From Candidatus Ligilactobacillus avistercoris (lineage in GTDB: Bacteria; Bacillota; Bacilli; Lactobacillales; Lactobacillaceae), in contig DWXB01000004.1 in the NCBI GenBank assembly GCA_019119415.1, forward strand, positions 1 to 36,100: a stretch of DNA of 36,100 nt. The letters are read 5' to 3'. Of this stretch, positions 17,377 through 26,615 are shown one piece after another. The notes under the pieces were generated by a model. That model was not told where the DNA came from. It worked only from the letters and a program-made list of their open reading frames with translations, and did no database searches. Made by a program: the position numbers and the translations under genes. Numbering within the stretch: the stretch's first letter is position 1; each line of letters begins with the position of its first letter.

Positions 17377-17685
17377 CTAGTCTAACGTCTCGCCGGACTT
17401 CTTTGAAACCCGGACCTTCTTGCCATTGACAACCTTGTACCCGACGCGGGTTGGCTTGCCGTCCTTCGGGTCGATGAGCATTACGTTTGATGCATCAATG
17501 GGAGCCTCGACTTCAATGATCCCACCGTTTGGGTTAGCGTTACTTGGCTTCTGGTGCTTCTTAACGATGTTAACACCCTTAACAACCACCCGGTTAGCAG
17601 CCGGGATAACCTGTTCAACGACACCTTCCGTGCCCTTGTCCTTCCCCGCGATAACCTTAACCTTATCATTCTTCTTAACGAACAT
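17377..17685 (-). CDS. rplX: 50S ribosomal protein L24
   Basis: 102 residues from ATG 17683-17685 ([20 protein letters not shown]), GGAGG 11 bases upstream; the GTG four codons earlier touches the ribosome site and is unlikely. The KOW motif lies at about residues 6-32. L24 is an assembly initiator at the exit-tunnel rim. [18 protein letters not shown] is a conserved loop. Confidence 0.96.
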   Translation of the reverse strand: MFVKKNDKVKVIAGKDKGTEGVVEQVIPAANRVVVKGVNIVKKHQKPSNANPNGGIIEVEAPIDASNVMLIDPKDGKPTRVGYKVVNGKKVRVSKKSGETLD

Positions 17686-17717
17686 TCTTACTCGCACCTC
17701 CTTGCCAGTCGGTCATA

Positions 17718-18086
17718 TTACAATACTTCCGGTGCTAAGGAGACGATCTTCATGAAGTCCCCGTCACGGAGTTCACGGGCAACTGGTCCGAAGATCCGCG
17801 TACCCTTAGGTGACTTGTCATCACCGATGATAACAGCAGCGTTCTCATCAAACTTGATGTATGAACCGTCTGCCCGGTGTGCACCAGATTTCGTCCGAAC
17901 AACAACCGCCTTGACAACGTCACCCTTTTTGACAACGCCACCTGGTGTTGCTTGTTTAACAGTAGCAACAATAATATCGCCGATGTTAGCGGTCTTAACG
18001 CGGGAACCACCAAGGATCTTAATTACTAAGAGTTCGCGCGCCCCAGAGTTATCAGCGACTTTCAAACGACTTTCTTGTTGGATCAC
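17718..18086 (-). CDS. rplN: 50S ribosomal protein L14
   Basis: 122 residues, [20 protein letters not shown] and later [21 protein letters not shown]14 is a beta-barrel protein at the subunit interface, forming a bridge with 16S rRNA and the docking site for the silencing factor RsfS. GGAGG site present. It follows rpsQ by 56 bases in the standard order. Confidence 0.98.
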   Translation of the reverse strand: MIQQESRLKVADNSGARELLVIKILGGSRVKTANIGDIIVATVKQATPGGVVKKGDVVKAVVVRTKSGAHRADGSYIKFDENAAVIIGDDKSPKGTRIFGPVARELRDGDFMKIVSLAPEVL

Positions 18087-18142
18087 AGTATGTGTCCTCC
18101 TTTCGTTATTAGGTCAGAATACGAATCAAAGTAATTAAACTG

Positions 18143-18409
18143 TTAGATGATAACAGCCTTTTCGTTGATTTCAACTAAGCGGAACCGCTTCTTAGCTGAG
18201 AGCGGCCGTGTTTCCATGATGGTGACGATGTCGCCAATCTTAGCTTCGTTGTTTTCATCGTGGGCCATGAACTTCTTTGAGTACTTAACCCGCTTACCGT
18301 ACGTCTTGTGGTTCTTGTACGTCTCAACAACAACGGTAATCGTCTTGTCCATCTTGTCTGAAACAACGCGGCCCTTGTATACCTTACGCTGGTTACGTTC
18401 TTCGCTCAT
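18143..18409 (-). CDS. rpsQ: 30S ribosomal protein S17
   Basis: 88 residues: an OB-fold 16S rRNA-binding protein. [40 protein letters not shown] and [16 protein letters not shown] are signatures. An AGGAGG site precedes the ATG. Follows rpmC. Confidence 0.98.
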   Translation of the reverse strand: MSEERNQRKVYKGRVVSDKMDKTITVVVETYKNHKTYGKRVKYSKKFMAHDENNEAKIGDIVTIMETRPLSAKKRFRLVEINEKAVII

Positions 18410-18435
18410 GCGTGGTTAACCTCCTTTTCGTATTC

Positions 18436-18630
18436 TTAGTTGTTTAATTCTTGTTGACGGAGTGCCGTCTTAATCCGAGCAATCGTCTTCCGAACTTCCT
18501 TAAGCCGGGCGGTGTTCTCTAACTGACCCGTTGCCAGCTGGAAACGAAGGTTGAAGAGCTCTTCCTTGTACTGCTTTTCCTTTTCAAGCATTTCGTCAGT
18601 GGTTAATTCTTTAATTTCCTTAGCCTTCAT
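18436..18630 (-). CDS. rpmC: 50S ribosomal protein L29
   Basis: 64 residues from ATG 18628-18630 ([20 protein letters not shown]), with AGGTGG 8 bases upstream; the in-frame GTG at 18642 overlaps that site. Two helices, with [20 protein letters not shown] conserved. L29 lies beside L23 at the exit tunnel, where trigger factor and SRP dock. The start lies within the last codons of rplP (11-base overlap), so translation is probably coupled. Confidence 0.96.
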   Translation of the reverse strand: MKAKEIKELTTDEMLEKEKQYKEELFNLRFQLATGQLENTARLKEVRKTIARIKTALRQQELNN

Positions 18631-19054
18631 TAGATTCGCCACCTACTTCCTCGCGTGCTACGATCTTTGTCTTAACCGGGAGCTTGTGCGATGCCAACCG
18701 TAATGCTTCACGGGCAACCTCTTCAGGAACCCCGCCAACTTCAAACATTACCTTACCGCGCTTAACCGGTGCAACCCATCCTTCTGGCGTCCCTTTCCCG
18801 GAACCCATCCGGACACCAATAGCCTTAGCCGTGTATGACTTGTGAGGGAAAATCTTGATCCAAACCTTCCCACCACGCTTCATGTAACGCGTCATGGCAA
18901 CACGGGCAGCTTCAATCTGCCGGTTGGTAATCCAATGTGAATCGAGCGCCTTTAAACCGAACTCACCAAACGTAACGGTCTTGCCACCCTTGGCTTCGCC
19001 ACGCATGTGACCACGGAACTCACGTCGATGCTTTGTCCGCTTTGGTACTAACAT
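18620..19054 (-). CDS. rplP: 50S ribosomal protein L16
   Basis: 144 residues. [40 protein letters not shown] and [20 protein letters not shown] are diagnostic. L16 organises the A-site tRNA elbow and peptidyl-transferase region. The loop holding the arginine-rich [16 protein letters not shown] is intact. Its 3' end overlaps the start of rpmC. Confidence 0.98.
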   Translation of the reverse strand: MLVPKRTKHRREFRGHMRGEAKGGKTVTFGEFGLKALDSHWITNRQIEAARVAMTRYMKRGGKVWIKIFPHKSYTAKAIGVRMGSGKGTPEGWVAPVKRGKVMFEVGGVPEEVAREALRLASHKLPVKTKIVAREEVGGESNEG

Positions 19055-19069
19055 TGATTATTCCCCTCC

Positions 19070-19717
19070 TTACTTACGATCTGATTTCTTAGCAGGCAGG
19101 ATTTCACCACGGTAAATCCAAACCTTAACACCTAACTTACCGTATGTCGTGTGTGCTTCAACCCAGGCGTAGTCAATGTCAGCCCGCAATGTGTGCAGCG
19201 GAACCGTTCCGTCTGAGAAGTGTTCAATCCGAGACATGTCAGCCCCGTTCAGCCGGCCGGCAACCTGAACCTTGATTCCCTTAGCACCAGCCCGCATTGT
19301 CCGTTGAATGGCCTGCTTCATTGCCCGCCGGAAAGCAATCCGGTTTTCAAGCTGCTGGGCGATATCTTCGCCGACCAGCTTAGCATCTAAGTCAGGCTTC
19401 TTGATTTCAACAATGTTGATGTGTACACGCTTGCCGGTCAGGTTGTTTAATTCCTTCCGCAGCTTTTCAACTTCGGAACCACTCTTACCGATTACCATTC
19501 CTGGCTTAGCGGTGTGGATTGAAATGTTAACGCGCTTAGCAGCCCGTTCAATCTCAATCTGTGAGATTGAAGCGTTGGCTAACTTATTCAGAATGAACTT
19601 CCGGATACGTAAATCTTCGTGTAAGTTAGCAGCGTAATCTTTTTCAGCGTACCACTTTGCATCCCAGTCACGGATGATGCCGACACGTAATCCCGTTGGA
19701 TTTACTTTTTGACCCAC
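19070..19717 (-). CDS. rpsC: 30S ribosomal protein S3
   Basis: 215 residues. [20 protein letters not shown], then the KH domain with its [20 protein letters not shown] loop (about residues 76-96), and a C-terminal domain with [21 protein letters not shown]3 lines the mRNA entry channel with S4 and S5 and has helicase activity. GGAGGG precedes the start. Confidence 0.98.
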   Translation of the reverse strand: MGQKVNPTGLRVGIIRDWDAKWYAEKDYAANLHEDLRIRKFILNKLANASISQIEIERAAKRVNISIHTAKPGMVIGKSGSEVEKLRKELNNLTGKRVHINIVEIKKPDLDAKLVGEDIAQQLENRIAFRRAMKQAIQRTMRAGAKGIKVQVAGRLNGADMSRIEHFSDGTVPLHTLRADIDYAWVEAHTTYGKLGVKVWIYRGEILPAKKSDRK

Positions 19718-19729
19718 GCTTATCCCTCC

Positions 19730-20077
19730 TTATTTAACAGATACAACAACTGTGATGTGGCTTGTCCGCTTGTTGATCGGTGAAGCGGAACCCTTAGCAC
19801 GGGGACGGAACCGCTTGAGTGTCGGCCCTTCGTTAGCAAACGTTTCGCTAACGTATAAGTCCTCAGCATCCAGATCAAAGTTGTTTTCCGCATTTGCAAT
19901 TGCGGAATTCAAAACCTTTTCAACGATTTCAGCACCAGCTGTTGGTGTGAACTTTAAAATTCCAAGTGCTTCAGCAACGCTCTTGCCGCGAATCAAATCG
20001 AGGACCAGACGCGCCTTCCGTGCCGGAATCCGAACCATCCGAGCAGTTGCCTTTGCTGATGTAATTTCTTCAGCCAT
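19730..20077 (-). CDS. rplV: 50S ribosomal protein L22
   Basis: 115 residues. [20 protein letters not shown] and the long beta-hairpin ending in [20 protein letters not shown], which lines the exit tunnel near the macrolide site. The hairpin tip has no visible insertion or deletion of the kind linked to macrolide resistance. Standard position between rpsS and rpsC. Confidence 0.98.
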   Translation of the reverse strand: MAEEITSAKATARMVRIPARKARLVLDLIRGKSVAEALGILKFTPTAGAEIVEKVLNSAIANAENNFDLDAEDLYVSETFANEGPTLKRFRPRAKGSASPINKRTSHITVVVSVK

Positions 20078-20095
20078 GTCCTAATCCTCCCTCGA

Positions 20096-20377
20096 CTACT
20101 TAACGCCTGTTGCCTTGTCGTCACCACTGTGACCGTGGAACGTCCGTGTTGGGACAAACTCACCGAGCTTGTGGCCAACCATGTCTTCCTGAATGTAAAC
20201 CGGGACGTGCTTCCGACCATCATAAACGGCAATCGTGTAACCAATGAAACTTGGGAAAATCGTTGACCGCCGTGACCAAGTCTTGATGACAGACTTCTTT
20301 TCCTGGTCCGCCTGCGCCTCAATCTTCTTTAATAAGTGCGCATCAGCAAATGGGCCCTTCTTTAAACTTCGACTCAT
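20096..20377 (-). CDS. rpsS: 30S ribosomal protein S19
   Basis: 93 residues, [20 protein letters not shown] and [20 protein letters not shown]. It lies in the small-subunit head and, with S13, contacts the 50S. AAGGAGG upstream of the ATG. Follows rplB. Confidence 0.98.
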   Translation of the reverse strand: MSRSLKKGPFADAHLLKKIEAQADQEKKSVIKTWSRRSTIFPSFIGYTIAVYDGRKHVPVYIQEDMVGHKLGEFVPTRTFHGHSGDDKATGVK

Positions 20378-20412
20378 GTTTTTCCTCCTTTCGCTTGACC
20401 GCTAGCCGTTAA

Positions 20413-21246
20413 TTAACGCCGCTTCCGGCCACGAATAATGAACTTGTTTGACCGCGCCTTCGTTGAACGCGTCTTCTTACCAATTGTCTTCTTACCCCAT
20501 GGTGATAACGGGCTTGGACGTCCGATTGGGGCCTTACCTTCACCACCACCATGCGGGTGGTCGTTCGGGTTCATAACAGAACCACGGACCGTTGGCCGCT
20601 TACCTGCCCAACGGTTCCGGCCAGCCTTACCAATGTTGATAAGTGAATGCTCTTCGTTTCCGACCGTTCCGATGGTTGCCCGGCATGTTAACAGAATCAT
20701 CCGGGTTTCACCAGATGTCAGCCGAACAATGGCGTACTTACCTTCCTTACCAAGTAACTGAGCTGATGCTCCGGCTGACCGAACTAACTGGCCACCCTTA
20801 CCCGGTTTTAATTCAATGTTGTGAATAACGGTTCCGACTGGGATGTTAGCTAACGGTAAGGTGTTCCCGACCTTGATGTCGGCATCTGCACCTGATTCAA
20901 CCTTCATGCCAACCTTTAAGCCCTTTGGCGCTAAGATGTATGACTTCGTCCCGTCTTCGTAAACAATTAAAGCAATGTTTGCTGACCGGTTCGGGTCGTA
21001 TTCAATTGCCTTAACCGTTGCAGGAACGTTATCCTTAGTCCGCTTAAAGTCAACCAGCCGGTACTGGCGCTTGTGGCCACCGCCACGGTGCCGGACAGTA
21101 ATGTGACCGTATGAGTTCCGGCCAGCAGTCTTGCTTTGTGATACAAGCAGTGACTTTTCTGGCTTCGTCTTTGTGATTTCAGCAAAGTCGGAACTGGTCA
21201 TGTTACGACGACCGTTAGTGGTTGGTTTGTATTTCTTGATTCCCAC
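20413..21246 (-). CDS. rplB: 50S ribosomal protein L2
   Basis: 277 residues, among the most conserved large-subunit proteins; needed for subunit joining and peptidyl-transferase assembly. [20 protein letters not shown] near residue 43, and [20 protein letters not shown] near residue 220 including the conserved histidine, are present. The C-terminus is strongly basic ([10 protein letters not shown]). GGAGGG precedes the start. Confidence 0.98.
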   Translation of the reverse strand: MGIKKYKPTTNGRRNMTSSDFAEITKTKPEKSLLVSQSKTAGRNSYGHITVRHRGGGHKRQYRLVDFKRTKDNVPATVKAIEYDPNRSANIALIVYEDGTKSYILAPKGLKVGMKVESGADADIKVGNTLPLANIPVGTVIHNIELKPGKGGQLVRSAGASAQLLGKEGKYAIVRLTSGETRMILLTCRATIGTVGNEEHSLINIGKAGRNRWAGKRPTVRGSVMNPNDHPHGGGEGKAPIGRPSPLSPWGKKTIGKKTRSTKARSNKFIIRGRKRR

Positions 21247-21269
21247 TTTGTTTCCCTCCTACTCTAGAA

Positions 21270-21557
21270 TTATTCTTCGGCGAATAACTTAATTTCGTCT
21301 GAATCGGCAGTTAAAGTAACGATTGCCTTACGACGCTTCTTTGTGTAGCCTTCGTAACGGCCCATCCGCTTCTTCTTGCCCTTAATGTTCATGATGTTGA
21401 CCTTAGCAACCTTGACGTTGAACACTTTTTCAACAGCGTTCTTCACCTGGGTTTTTGTGGCACGAACATCGACGTCAAACTGGTAACGCTTGTTGTCCAT
21501 TTCAGCCATGGAGGCTTCCGTAACAACCGGGCGTAAAATTACATCGCGTACATCCAT
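21270..21557 (-). CDS. rplW: 50S ribosomal protein L23
   Basis: 95 residues, [20 protein letters not shown] and [21 protein letters not shown]23 at the tunnel exit is the main docking point for trigger factor and SRP. The ATG overlaps the rplD stop (TAATG), so translation is coupled. Confidence 0.98.
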   Translation of the reverse strand: MDVRDVILRPVVTEASMAEMDNKRYQFDVDVRATKTQVKNAVEKVFNVKVAKVNIMNIKGKKKRMGRYEGYTKKRRKAIVTLTADSDEIKLFAEE

Positions 21558-22180
21558 TATGCAAGAACCTCCTCTACCTGAGAAAGAGCTTCTTTGGTAA
21601 TGACCATCTTGTCATTCTTAGCCACGTCTAAGACGTTCAGACCTTTAGCCGGAATTACCGTAACATTTGCAAGGTTCCGTGCAGCTAAAGCAGCTTTCTC
21701 ATTATCGTTTTCAAGAACTACTAAAACCTTTGTCTTCACATCTAGGTTAGCCAGCACCTGCGCAAATTCCTTTGTCTTTGGTGCGTCAAACTGAAGTGCA
21801 TCAACAACAACAAGGCTGTTGTCAATAACCTTCTGTGACAGCACTGACTTGATTGCTAAGCGCCGCACCTTCCGTGGTAACTTGTAGCTGTATGACCGTG
21901 GTTGCGGGCCAAAGACCGTTCCACCACCAACCCACTGTGGAGCACGGATGGAACCTTGCCGGGCACGACCGGTACCCTTTTGCCGCCACGGCTTCTTGCC
22001 CCCACCTGAAACGGCACGCCGGTTCTTAACCGCGTGTGTTCCCTGCCGGCGGGAAGCCTGCTGCATGATTACCGCGTCAAAGATTACGTTGTCGTTTGGT
22101 TCGATACCAAAAATGCTGTCGTTTAATTCAACTTCACCATTCTTGCTACCATCCTGTTTAAATAATGCAACTTTAGGCAT
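21557..22180 (-). CDS. rplD: 50S ribosomal protein L4
   Basis: 207 residues. [20 protein letters not shown] followed by [20 protein letters not shown] is the extended loop that reaches the exit-tunnel constriction beside L22; its sequence looks wild-type. In other bacteria L4 represses the S10 operon; no equivalent control is proven here. The globular domain follows. GGAGG upstream. Confidence 0.98.
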   Translation of the reverse strand: MPKVALFKQDGSKNGEVELNDSIFGIEPNDNVIFDAVIMQQASRRQGTHAVKNRRAVSGGGKKPWRQKGTGRARQGSIRAPQWVGGGTVFGPQPRSYSYKLPRKVRRLAIKSVLSQKVIDNSLVVVDALQFDAPKTKEFAQVLANLDVKTKVLVVLENDNEKAALAARNLANVTVIPAKGLNVLDVAKNDKMVITKEALSQVEEVLA

Positions 22181-22203
22181 CGACTGATCCTCCCTTCCTC
22201 AGT

Positions 22204-22827
22204 TTATTTAACCGTACTCTTAACGATAACGTATGACTTGTTTGCGCCAGGAACGTTACCCTTAATTAACAGTACGCCGTTTTCTGTATCAGCCTTAACG
22301 ATTTCAAGGTGTTGGATCGTAACCTGCTTACCACCCATCCGGCCTGGGAGCATCTTACCCTTAAATACCCGGTTGATGATAACCCCCATTGAACCTGGAC
22401 GCCGGTGGTAACGTGACCCGTGGGCCATTGGTCCGCGGTGCTGGTTCCAACGCTTGATGTTACCCTGGAAACCTTTACCCTTGGACGTACCCGTTACGTC
22501 AACGATGTCGCCTGCTTCGAATACGTCAGCGTTTAATTCATCACCGACGTTGTAGTCTCCCAGCTCAACATCCCTGATTTCACGAACGAAGCGCTTAGGA
22601 GCAGTTTTTGCTTTTGCTGCATGACCTTCAGCCGGCTTTGTGGCACGAACAGCCTTCTGGTCGTCAAACCCAAGCTGAATTGCTTCATAACCGTCGTTTT
22701 CCATTGTCTTAACCTGCATAACAACGTTTGGGTTAACGGCAACAACGGTAACCGGAACCAGCTCACCCTTTTCGGTGAAGACCTGTGTCATCCCGACTTT
22801 CTTTCCTAAGATTCCTTTTGTGGCCAT
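22204..22827 (-). CDS. rplC: 50S ribosomal protein L3
   Basis: 207 residues, [20 protein letters not shown]. The central [20 protein letters not shown] and [13 protein letters not shown] loop approaches the peptidyl-transferase centre. The conserved glutamine that is methylated in some bacteria lies in this region. GGAGGTGTACTC precedes the ATG. Second gene of the S10 operon. Confidence 0.98.
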   Translation of the reverse strand: MATKGILGKKVGMTQVFTEKGELVPVTVVAVNPNVVMQVKTMENDGYEAIQLGFDDQKAVRATKPAEGHAAKAKTAPKRFVREIRDVELGDYNVGDELNADVFEAGDIVDVTGTSKGKGFQGNIKRWNQHRGPMAHGSRYHRRPGSMGVIINRVFKGKMLPGRMGGKQVTIQHLEIVKADTENGVLLIKGNVPGANKSYVIVKSTVK

Positions 22828-22858
22828 GAGTACACCTCCAATTTTTTGTAATGCTTAA

Positions 22859-23167
22859 TTATAACTTGATTTCAATGTCAACCCCGGACGGTAGATCAAG
22901 CTTCATTAATGAATCAACCGTCTTCGGCGTTGGGTTCACGATGTCGATTAACCGCTTGTGCGTCCGAATTTCGAACTGCTCCCGTGAATACTTGTACTTG
23001 TGTGGTGAACGGATAACCGTGTACAGTGTCCGTTCTGTCGGCAGCGGAATTGGGCCTGAAATCATTGCCCCCGTCCGCTTAGCAGTCTCAACGATCTTGT
23101 CCGCCGACTGGTCGAGAATCCGGTGCTCGTAAGCCTTAAGCCGGATCCGAATCTTTTGCTTAGCCAT
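22859..23167 (-). CDS. rpsJ: 30S ribosomal protein S10
   Basis: 102 residues, [40 protein letters not shown] and [20 protein letters not shown]. The loop near residues 53-60 that affects tetracycline susceptibility (HKYKYSRE) looks ordinary. First gene of the S10-spc operon; an AGGAGGG site precedes it and a 138-base leader lies upstream. S10 (NusE) also joins transcription antitermination complexes. Confidence 0.98.
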   Translation of the reverse strand: MAKQKIRIRLKAYEHRILDQSADKIVETAKRTGAMISGPIPLPTERTLYTVIRSPHKYKYSREQFEIRTHKRLIDIVNPTPKTVDSLMKLDLPSGVDIEIKL

Positions 23168-23306
23168 TTAGTTCCCTCCTTCGTCCATTTTAAAAATAAG
23201 ACTCGCTCCGTGAAAATTACCGCCACGCTCATGGCAAAGCATCCGGGCGTGTCGCAACCTTTCACATCATCGCTCAAATGTGCATACTTGTCCCATGACA
23301 AGCACG
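23168..23306 (-). promoter_or_regulatory. Structured 5' leader of the S10 operon
   Basis: About 138 untranslated bases. The predicted 5' end folds into a CTTGTC-ATGG-GACAAG hairpin, with flanking GTGC/GCAC. Downstream, GTGAAA can pair over distance with TTTTCAC, enclosing a CACGC/GCGTG helix. There is no T-run. A regulatory leader is plausible by analogy with other r-protein operons, but I recognise no known class. Confidence 0.4.
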
Positions 23307-23312
23307 TTTACT

Positions 23313-23341
23313 ATCATATTACTTTTAACCCGCGAATACAA
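23313..23341 (-). promoter_or_regulatory. Promoter of the S10-spc operon
   Basis: TTGTAT (23336-23341), 17-base spacer, TATGAT (23313-23318). It follows the rpmE terminator and precedes rpsJ. Together with the leader and terminator it accounts for the 308-base gap at 23168-23475. Confidence 0.65.
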
Positions 23342-23423
23342 GGGGTAACCATTGATTTTATGCGGTTTCACTCTCTTTTTTGGCTTCTTTTCTTCATTAT
23401 TTGGGGAACATGCTCCAAATACG

Positions 23424-23459
23424 CAAAAACGGGGCCGCGGTCTGCGCCGCAACCCCGTA
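23424..23459 (-). terminator. Intrinsic terminator after rpmE
   Basis: A GC-rich stem, CGGGGT with GCCCCG extended by TGCGG/CCGCG, with TTTTTGC after it on the minus strand. It lies about 17 bases past the rpmE stop. Confidence 0.8.
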
Positions 23460-23475
23460 ATAACCACTTTGATGG

Positions 23476-23724
23476 TTACTTGGTAAACCCGTACTTCTTG
23501 TTGAACCGGTCAACCGCTCCATCAGCCTTAGCTGACTTCTGCTTCCCGGTGAAGAATGGGTGTGAGTCACATGAAATTTCAACCCGAATCAGTGGGTACG
23601 TGTTGCCGTCTTCCCATTCAACGGTTTCGTCTGACGTTGCCGTTGAACCTGACAGGAACTTGTAACCCGTTGATGAGTCCATGAATACTACCTGATGGTA
23701 ATCTGGATGAATCCCCTGCTTCAT
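23476..23724 (-). CDS. rpmE2: 50S ribosomal protein L31 type B
   Basis: 82 residues, [20 protein letters not shown] and [20 protein letters not shown]. The CxxC zinc ligands of type A L31 are absent (one cysteine only, in EISCDSHPF), so this is the zinc-independent type B, common as the sole L31 in lactobacilli. It bridges the 5S region to the small-subunit head. AAAGGAGCG precedes the ATG. It has its own promoter and terminator after rho. Confidence 0.95.
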   Translation of the reverse strand: MKQGIHPDYHQVVFMDSSTGYKFLSGSTATSDETVEWEDGNTYPLIRVEISCDSHPFFTGKQKSAKADGAVDRFNKKYGFTK

Positions 23725-23795
23725 TGTATTTCGCTCCTTTGCCCTGGGTCATTTGCTGAGCCAGAGTTAAATTAATAATTAATAGTACGCCAGTC

Positions 23796-23824
23796 ATCAT
23801 ACCATGAATGTTAGCGAACCGCAA
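23796..23824 (-). promoter_or_regulatory. Promoter for rpmE2
   Basis: TTGCGG (23819-23824), 17-base spacer, TATGAT (23796-23801) with a TGn extension. The -35 abuts the rho stop codon. It gives a leader of about 65 bases. Confidence 0.6.
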
Positions 23825-25114
23825 TTACCTTTTCCCCGGAAAATCGACCTTTTCGATCTGGCGGCAAAAATCGGCATTGTCCTTCGTTTGCCGCATCATC
23901 CTTAATACCCGACTGGTGTCCTGAACTGGGTTATTTCCAACCATTTTCCGGACCTTCCAGGCCGCATCAAGGGTTGTCTTGTCCAGCAGCAACTCCTCCT
24001 TGCGCGTTCCCGAGCGTTTAATGTCCACTGCCGGGAAAATCCGCCTTTCCGCCAGTTCCCGCGAAAGTTGCAGTTCCTGGTTGCCGGTTCCCTTAAACTC
24101 TTCAAAAATAACGTCGTCCATCCGGCTTCCGGTATCAACCAGTGCCGTGGCAAGAATTGTCAGACTCCCGCCATCCTCAATATTCCGGGCCGCCCCAAAG
24201 AACCGTTTCGGCTTGAAGAGAGCCGTCGGATCCAATCCCCCGGAAAGCGTCCGGCCACTCGGCGGCACGACCAGGTTGTATGCCCGGGCTAGGCGGGTAA
24301 GGGAGTCCAGCAAAATCACAACGTCCTGCTTGTCTTCCACTAGGCGCATCGCCCGTTCAAGAACCAGCTCGGCCACCCGAACGTGGTTTTCCGGCCGCTG
24401 GTCAAACGTCGAGTAAACGACCTCGCCACTCACACTCCGTTCAAGGTCCGTTACTTCCTCGGGCCGCTCATCAATTAGCAGAATAATTACGTGCGCATCC
24501 GGATAGTTGGCGGTGATTCCCTTAGCCATCCGCTTTAAAAGACTGGTCTTTCCGGCCTTAGGCGGAGCCACGATCAGCCCCCGCTGACCGAACCCCACCG
24601 GCGCAAAGAGATCCACCAGCCGCGGAGCCAACGGACTTTTCCCGGTCGCCAGTTTCATTTGCTGGGTCGGATAAACGGGCGTTAATCCCGGAAAATGCGG
24701 CCGGTTCTTCGCCTGCTCCGGATCCTTGCCGTTGACCGTATCCACCCGCATCAAGCCATGGTACTTGTCGTTATGCCGGGGCGGCCGGACCACCCCCGCA
24801 ACCTCATCCCCGTTGCGAAGGCCGAACCGCCGAATCTGGGAAATCGAGACGTAAATGTCCTCCTGGGACGGGCCGTAGTTTAACGGGCGCAAAAAACCGT
24901 ACCCTTCACTCGGAATGATGTCGAGAATTCCCTGCATGTAGTAATAGCCGGCTTCCTGGGCCGCCGCCCGGACAACCGCAAGGGCCAGCTCCTTCTTATT
25001 CATTTTGCTGTAATACGGGATTTCATACCGTTTGGCATCCTCGTACAGTTCCCGGAGCGTTTTTTGCTCCAGCTCGCGTAACGTTACCCCGTTCTTCTTC
25101 GGACTTTTTCCCAC
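23825..25114 (-). CDS. rho: Transcription termination factor Rho
   Basis: 429 residues. The N-terminal domain contains the RNA-binding cold-shock-like fold with GYGFLRP near residue 73; the ATPase domain has Walker A VAPPKAGKTSLLKR and Walker B VILLDSLTRLARAYN, the secondary-site Q-loop (GGLDPTALFKPKRFFGAARN) and the R-loop region. It is a ring helicase ending transcription at unstructured C-rich RNA and silencing antisense transcription. The start is GTG (25112-25114); its GGAGGAG site lies in the last codons of murA, two bases from that stop, so translation is coupled. Follows murA and precedes rpmE2, as in other Firmicutes. Confidence 0.97.
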   Translation of the reverse strand: MGKSPKKNGVTLRELEQKTLRELYEDAKRYEIPYYSKMNKKELALAVVRAAAQEAGYYYMQGILDIIPSEGYGFLRPLNYGPSQEDIYVSISQIRRFGLRNGDEVAGVVRPPRHNDKYHGLMRVDTVNGKDPEQAKNRPHFPGLTPVYPTQQMKLATGKSPLAPRLVDLFAPVGFGQRGLIVAPPKAGKTSLLKRMAKGITANYPDAHVIILLIDERPEEVTDLERSVSGEVVYSTFDQRPENHVRVAELVLERAMRLVEDKQDVVILLDSLTRLARAYNLVVPPSGRTLSGGLDPTALFKPKRFFGAARNIEDGGSLTILATALVDTGSRMDDVIFEEFKGTGNQELQLSRELAERRIFPAVDIKRSGTRKEELLLDKTTLDAAWKVRKMVGNNPVQDTSRVLRMMRQTKDNADFCRQIEKVDFPGKR

Positions 25115-25116
25115 GA

Positions 25117-26394
25117 CTACTCCTCCCCGGTCGTATCGTTAACCACATCAATATGAACGTGTAATCCGCGGAACTTCGTGATAATCCGGTCGTACCCGCG
25201 AAGAATGTTGTCGGCGTGTTCAATCACGGTTGTCCCGTCCGCCATCAGCGCCAACCCCAACAGGGCCACCCCGGCGCGAATATCGTTGGCCGTAATCGTG
25301 GCCCCGTGAAGTGCGGCCGAGTGGTCAATCCGGATAATCCCGTCATGGGTTGTAATCTTCGCCCCCAGCATTTGCATGGGCTTCACGTGCTGAATCCGCT
25401 TAGGGTAGAGCGTATCAATCACCGTCGAGGTCCCCTGCGCACACATCAGCAACGGCGTAATCGGCTGCTGCAGGTCGGTTGCAAACCCCGGGAACGGCGC
25501 CGTCGTCACGGTAATCGGCCGGAGATGGTCGTTTCCCGGAACGTAAATCTTATCGTCATCAATTTCAAGGTTAACCCCCATCTCGGTCAGCTTAGCGATA
25601 AACGGATCAAGATGTTCCTTAATCACGTTGCGCACCAGCACCCCGTCACCGTTCGCCGCCGCAAACGCAAGGTAGGTGCCCGCTTCAATCCGGTCCGGAA
25701 TAATCGTGTGGGTGTTCTGCGCCCGCAGGTGAGCCACCCCCTCAATCCGGATGACCCCCGTTCCGGCGCCCCGAATCCGGGCTCCCATGTTGTTCAAAAA
25801 GGTTGCCAGGTCAATGATTTCTGGTTCCTTCGCGGCGTTTTCAATGATGGTCGTTCCGTGCGCCTTAACGGCTGCGAGGAGCACGTTAATCGTGGCCCCG
25901 ACGGATACCAAATCAAAGAAGATGTGGGCCCCGTGGAGTCCTTCCGGCCCGGTCGTAATGCGGACGGTATCGCCCTGCTCAACCACCGTTGCGCCCAAGG
26001 CCCGGAAGCCCTTAATGTGCTGGTCGATCGGGCGCGGGCCGATGTTGTCGCCTCCCGGGAAGCTCACCGTCGCCTGGCCAAACCGCCCCAAAAGCGCCCC
26101 CATAAAGTAGTAGGACGCCCGCAGACTCCGGATAACATCCCCCGGAAGTGGCGCCTGAACAATCGCCGTGGGGTCAATCAGCAGCTCACCGTGGTTAAAC
26201 TGCGATTTTACGTTCATCGACTTTAAAATCAACATTAGATTATGCACGTCCAGAATATCCGGAACGCTATCAAGTTTAACGGGCGTTTCTGCCAACACCG
26301 TCGCCGGAATTAACGCAACGGTACTATTTTTGGCCCCGCCAATCGTTACCTCACCGGATAACCGCTGGCCACCCCTGACAATCATCTTCTTCAT
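25117..26394 (-). CDS. murA2: UDP-N-acetylglucosamine 1-carboxyvinyltransferase MurA with Asp at the catalytic Cys position
   Basis: 425 residues. Transfers enolpyruvate from PEP to UDP-GlcNAc, the first committed step of peptidoglycan synthesis. Substrate residues are intact: GGAKNST (Lys/Asn near 22-23), the Asp of GFATDLQQP and the Arg of NDIRAGVALLGLAL. In the catalytic loop, however, PGGDNIGPRPIDQH has Asp at residue 116 where most enzymes have the Cys that fosfomycin alkylates. Known Asp-type enzymes (for example mycobacterial and chlamydial) are active and fosfomycin-resistant, so activity is expected. Position before rho and rpmE corresponds to the second Firmicutes paralogue (murA2/murZ). 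It has its own promoter; the ribosome site GGAG is weak and 10 bases from ATG. Confidence 0.93.
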   Translation of the reverse strand: MKKMIVRGGQRLSGEVTIGGAKNSTVALIPATVLAETPVKLDSVPDILDVHNLMLILKSMNVKSQFNHGELLIDPTAIVQAPLPGDVIRSLRASYYFMGALLGRFGQATVSFPGGDNIGPRPIDQHIKGFRALGATVVEQGDTVRITTGPEGLHGAHIFFDLVSVGATINVLLAAVKAHGTTIIENAAKEPEIIDLATFLNNMGARIRGAGTGVIRIEGVAHLRAQNTHTIIPDRIEAGTYLAFAAANGDGVLVRNVIKEHLDPFIAKLTEMGVNLEIDDDKIYVPGNDHLRPITVTTAPFPGFATDLQQPITPLLMCAQGTSTVIDTLYPKRIQHVKPMQMLGAKITTHDGIIRIDHSAALHGATITANDIRAGVALLGLALMADGTTVIEHADNILRGYDRIITKFRGLHVHIDVVNDTTGEE

Positions 26395-26461
26395 TCCGCG
26401 TTATCTCCATCTATCGTATCATTCACAATAGTTCAAAACTTGAACCCGTGTACCTCCTATA

Positions 26462-26490
26462 ATTCTAACGAACAGCCCTACCCGACGCAA
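26462..26490 (-). promoter_or_regulatory. Promoter for murA2-rho
   Basis: TTGCGT (26485-26490), 17-base spacer, TAGAAT (26462-26467). The leader is about 60 bases and contains AGGAGG near its 5' end with no start codon at normal distance, then a GTTCAA/TTGAAC inverted repeat. Confidence 0.55.
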
Positions 26491-26557
26491 GCACAATCAC
26501 TAGCCTTTTAGAGAATCGCTAAGGTCGCATAACTACAGGCGTTCTTGTGATTCGAGG

Positions 26558-26596
26558 CACACAAAAGCCCGGCTGGCGACCTACCAACCGGGCTTT
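26558..26596 (-). terminator. Intrinsic terminator after fusA
   Basis: Minus-strand AAAGCCCGG (26588-26596) pairs perfectly with CCGGGCTTT (26564-26572), extended inward by TTGG/CCAG; TTTTGTGTG follows. It ends the str operon transcript 20 bases past the fusA stop. Confidence 0.8.
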
Positions 26597-26615
26597 GTTA
26601 ACGGCTTCCGCTGAA

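Noticed and set aside
25216-26226. 336-codon plus-strand frame opposite murA2
   Set aside because: No ribosome site or family features; its length reflects GC-rich codon structure of the conserved murA2 frame.
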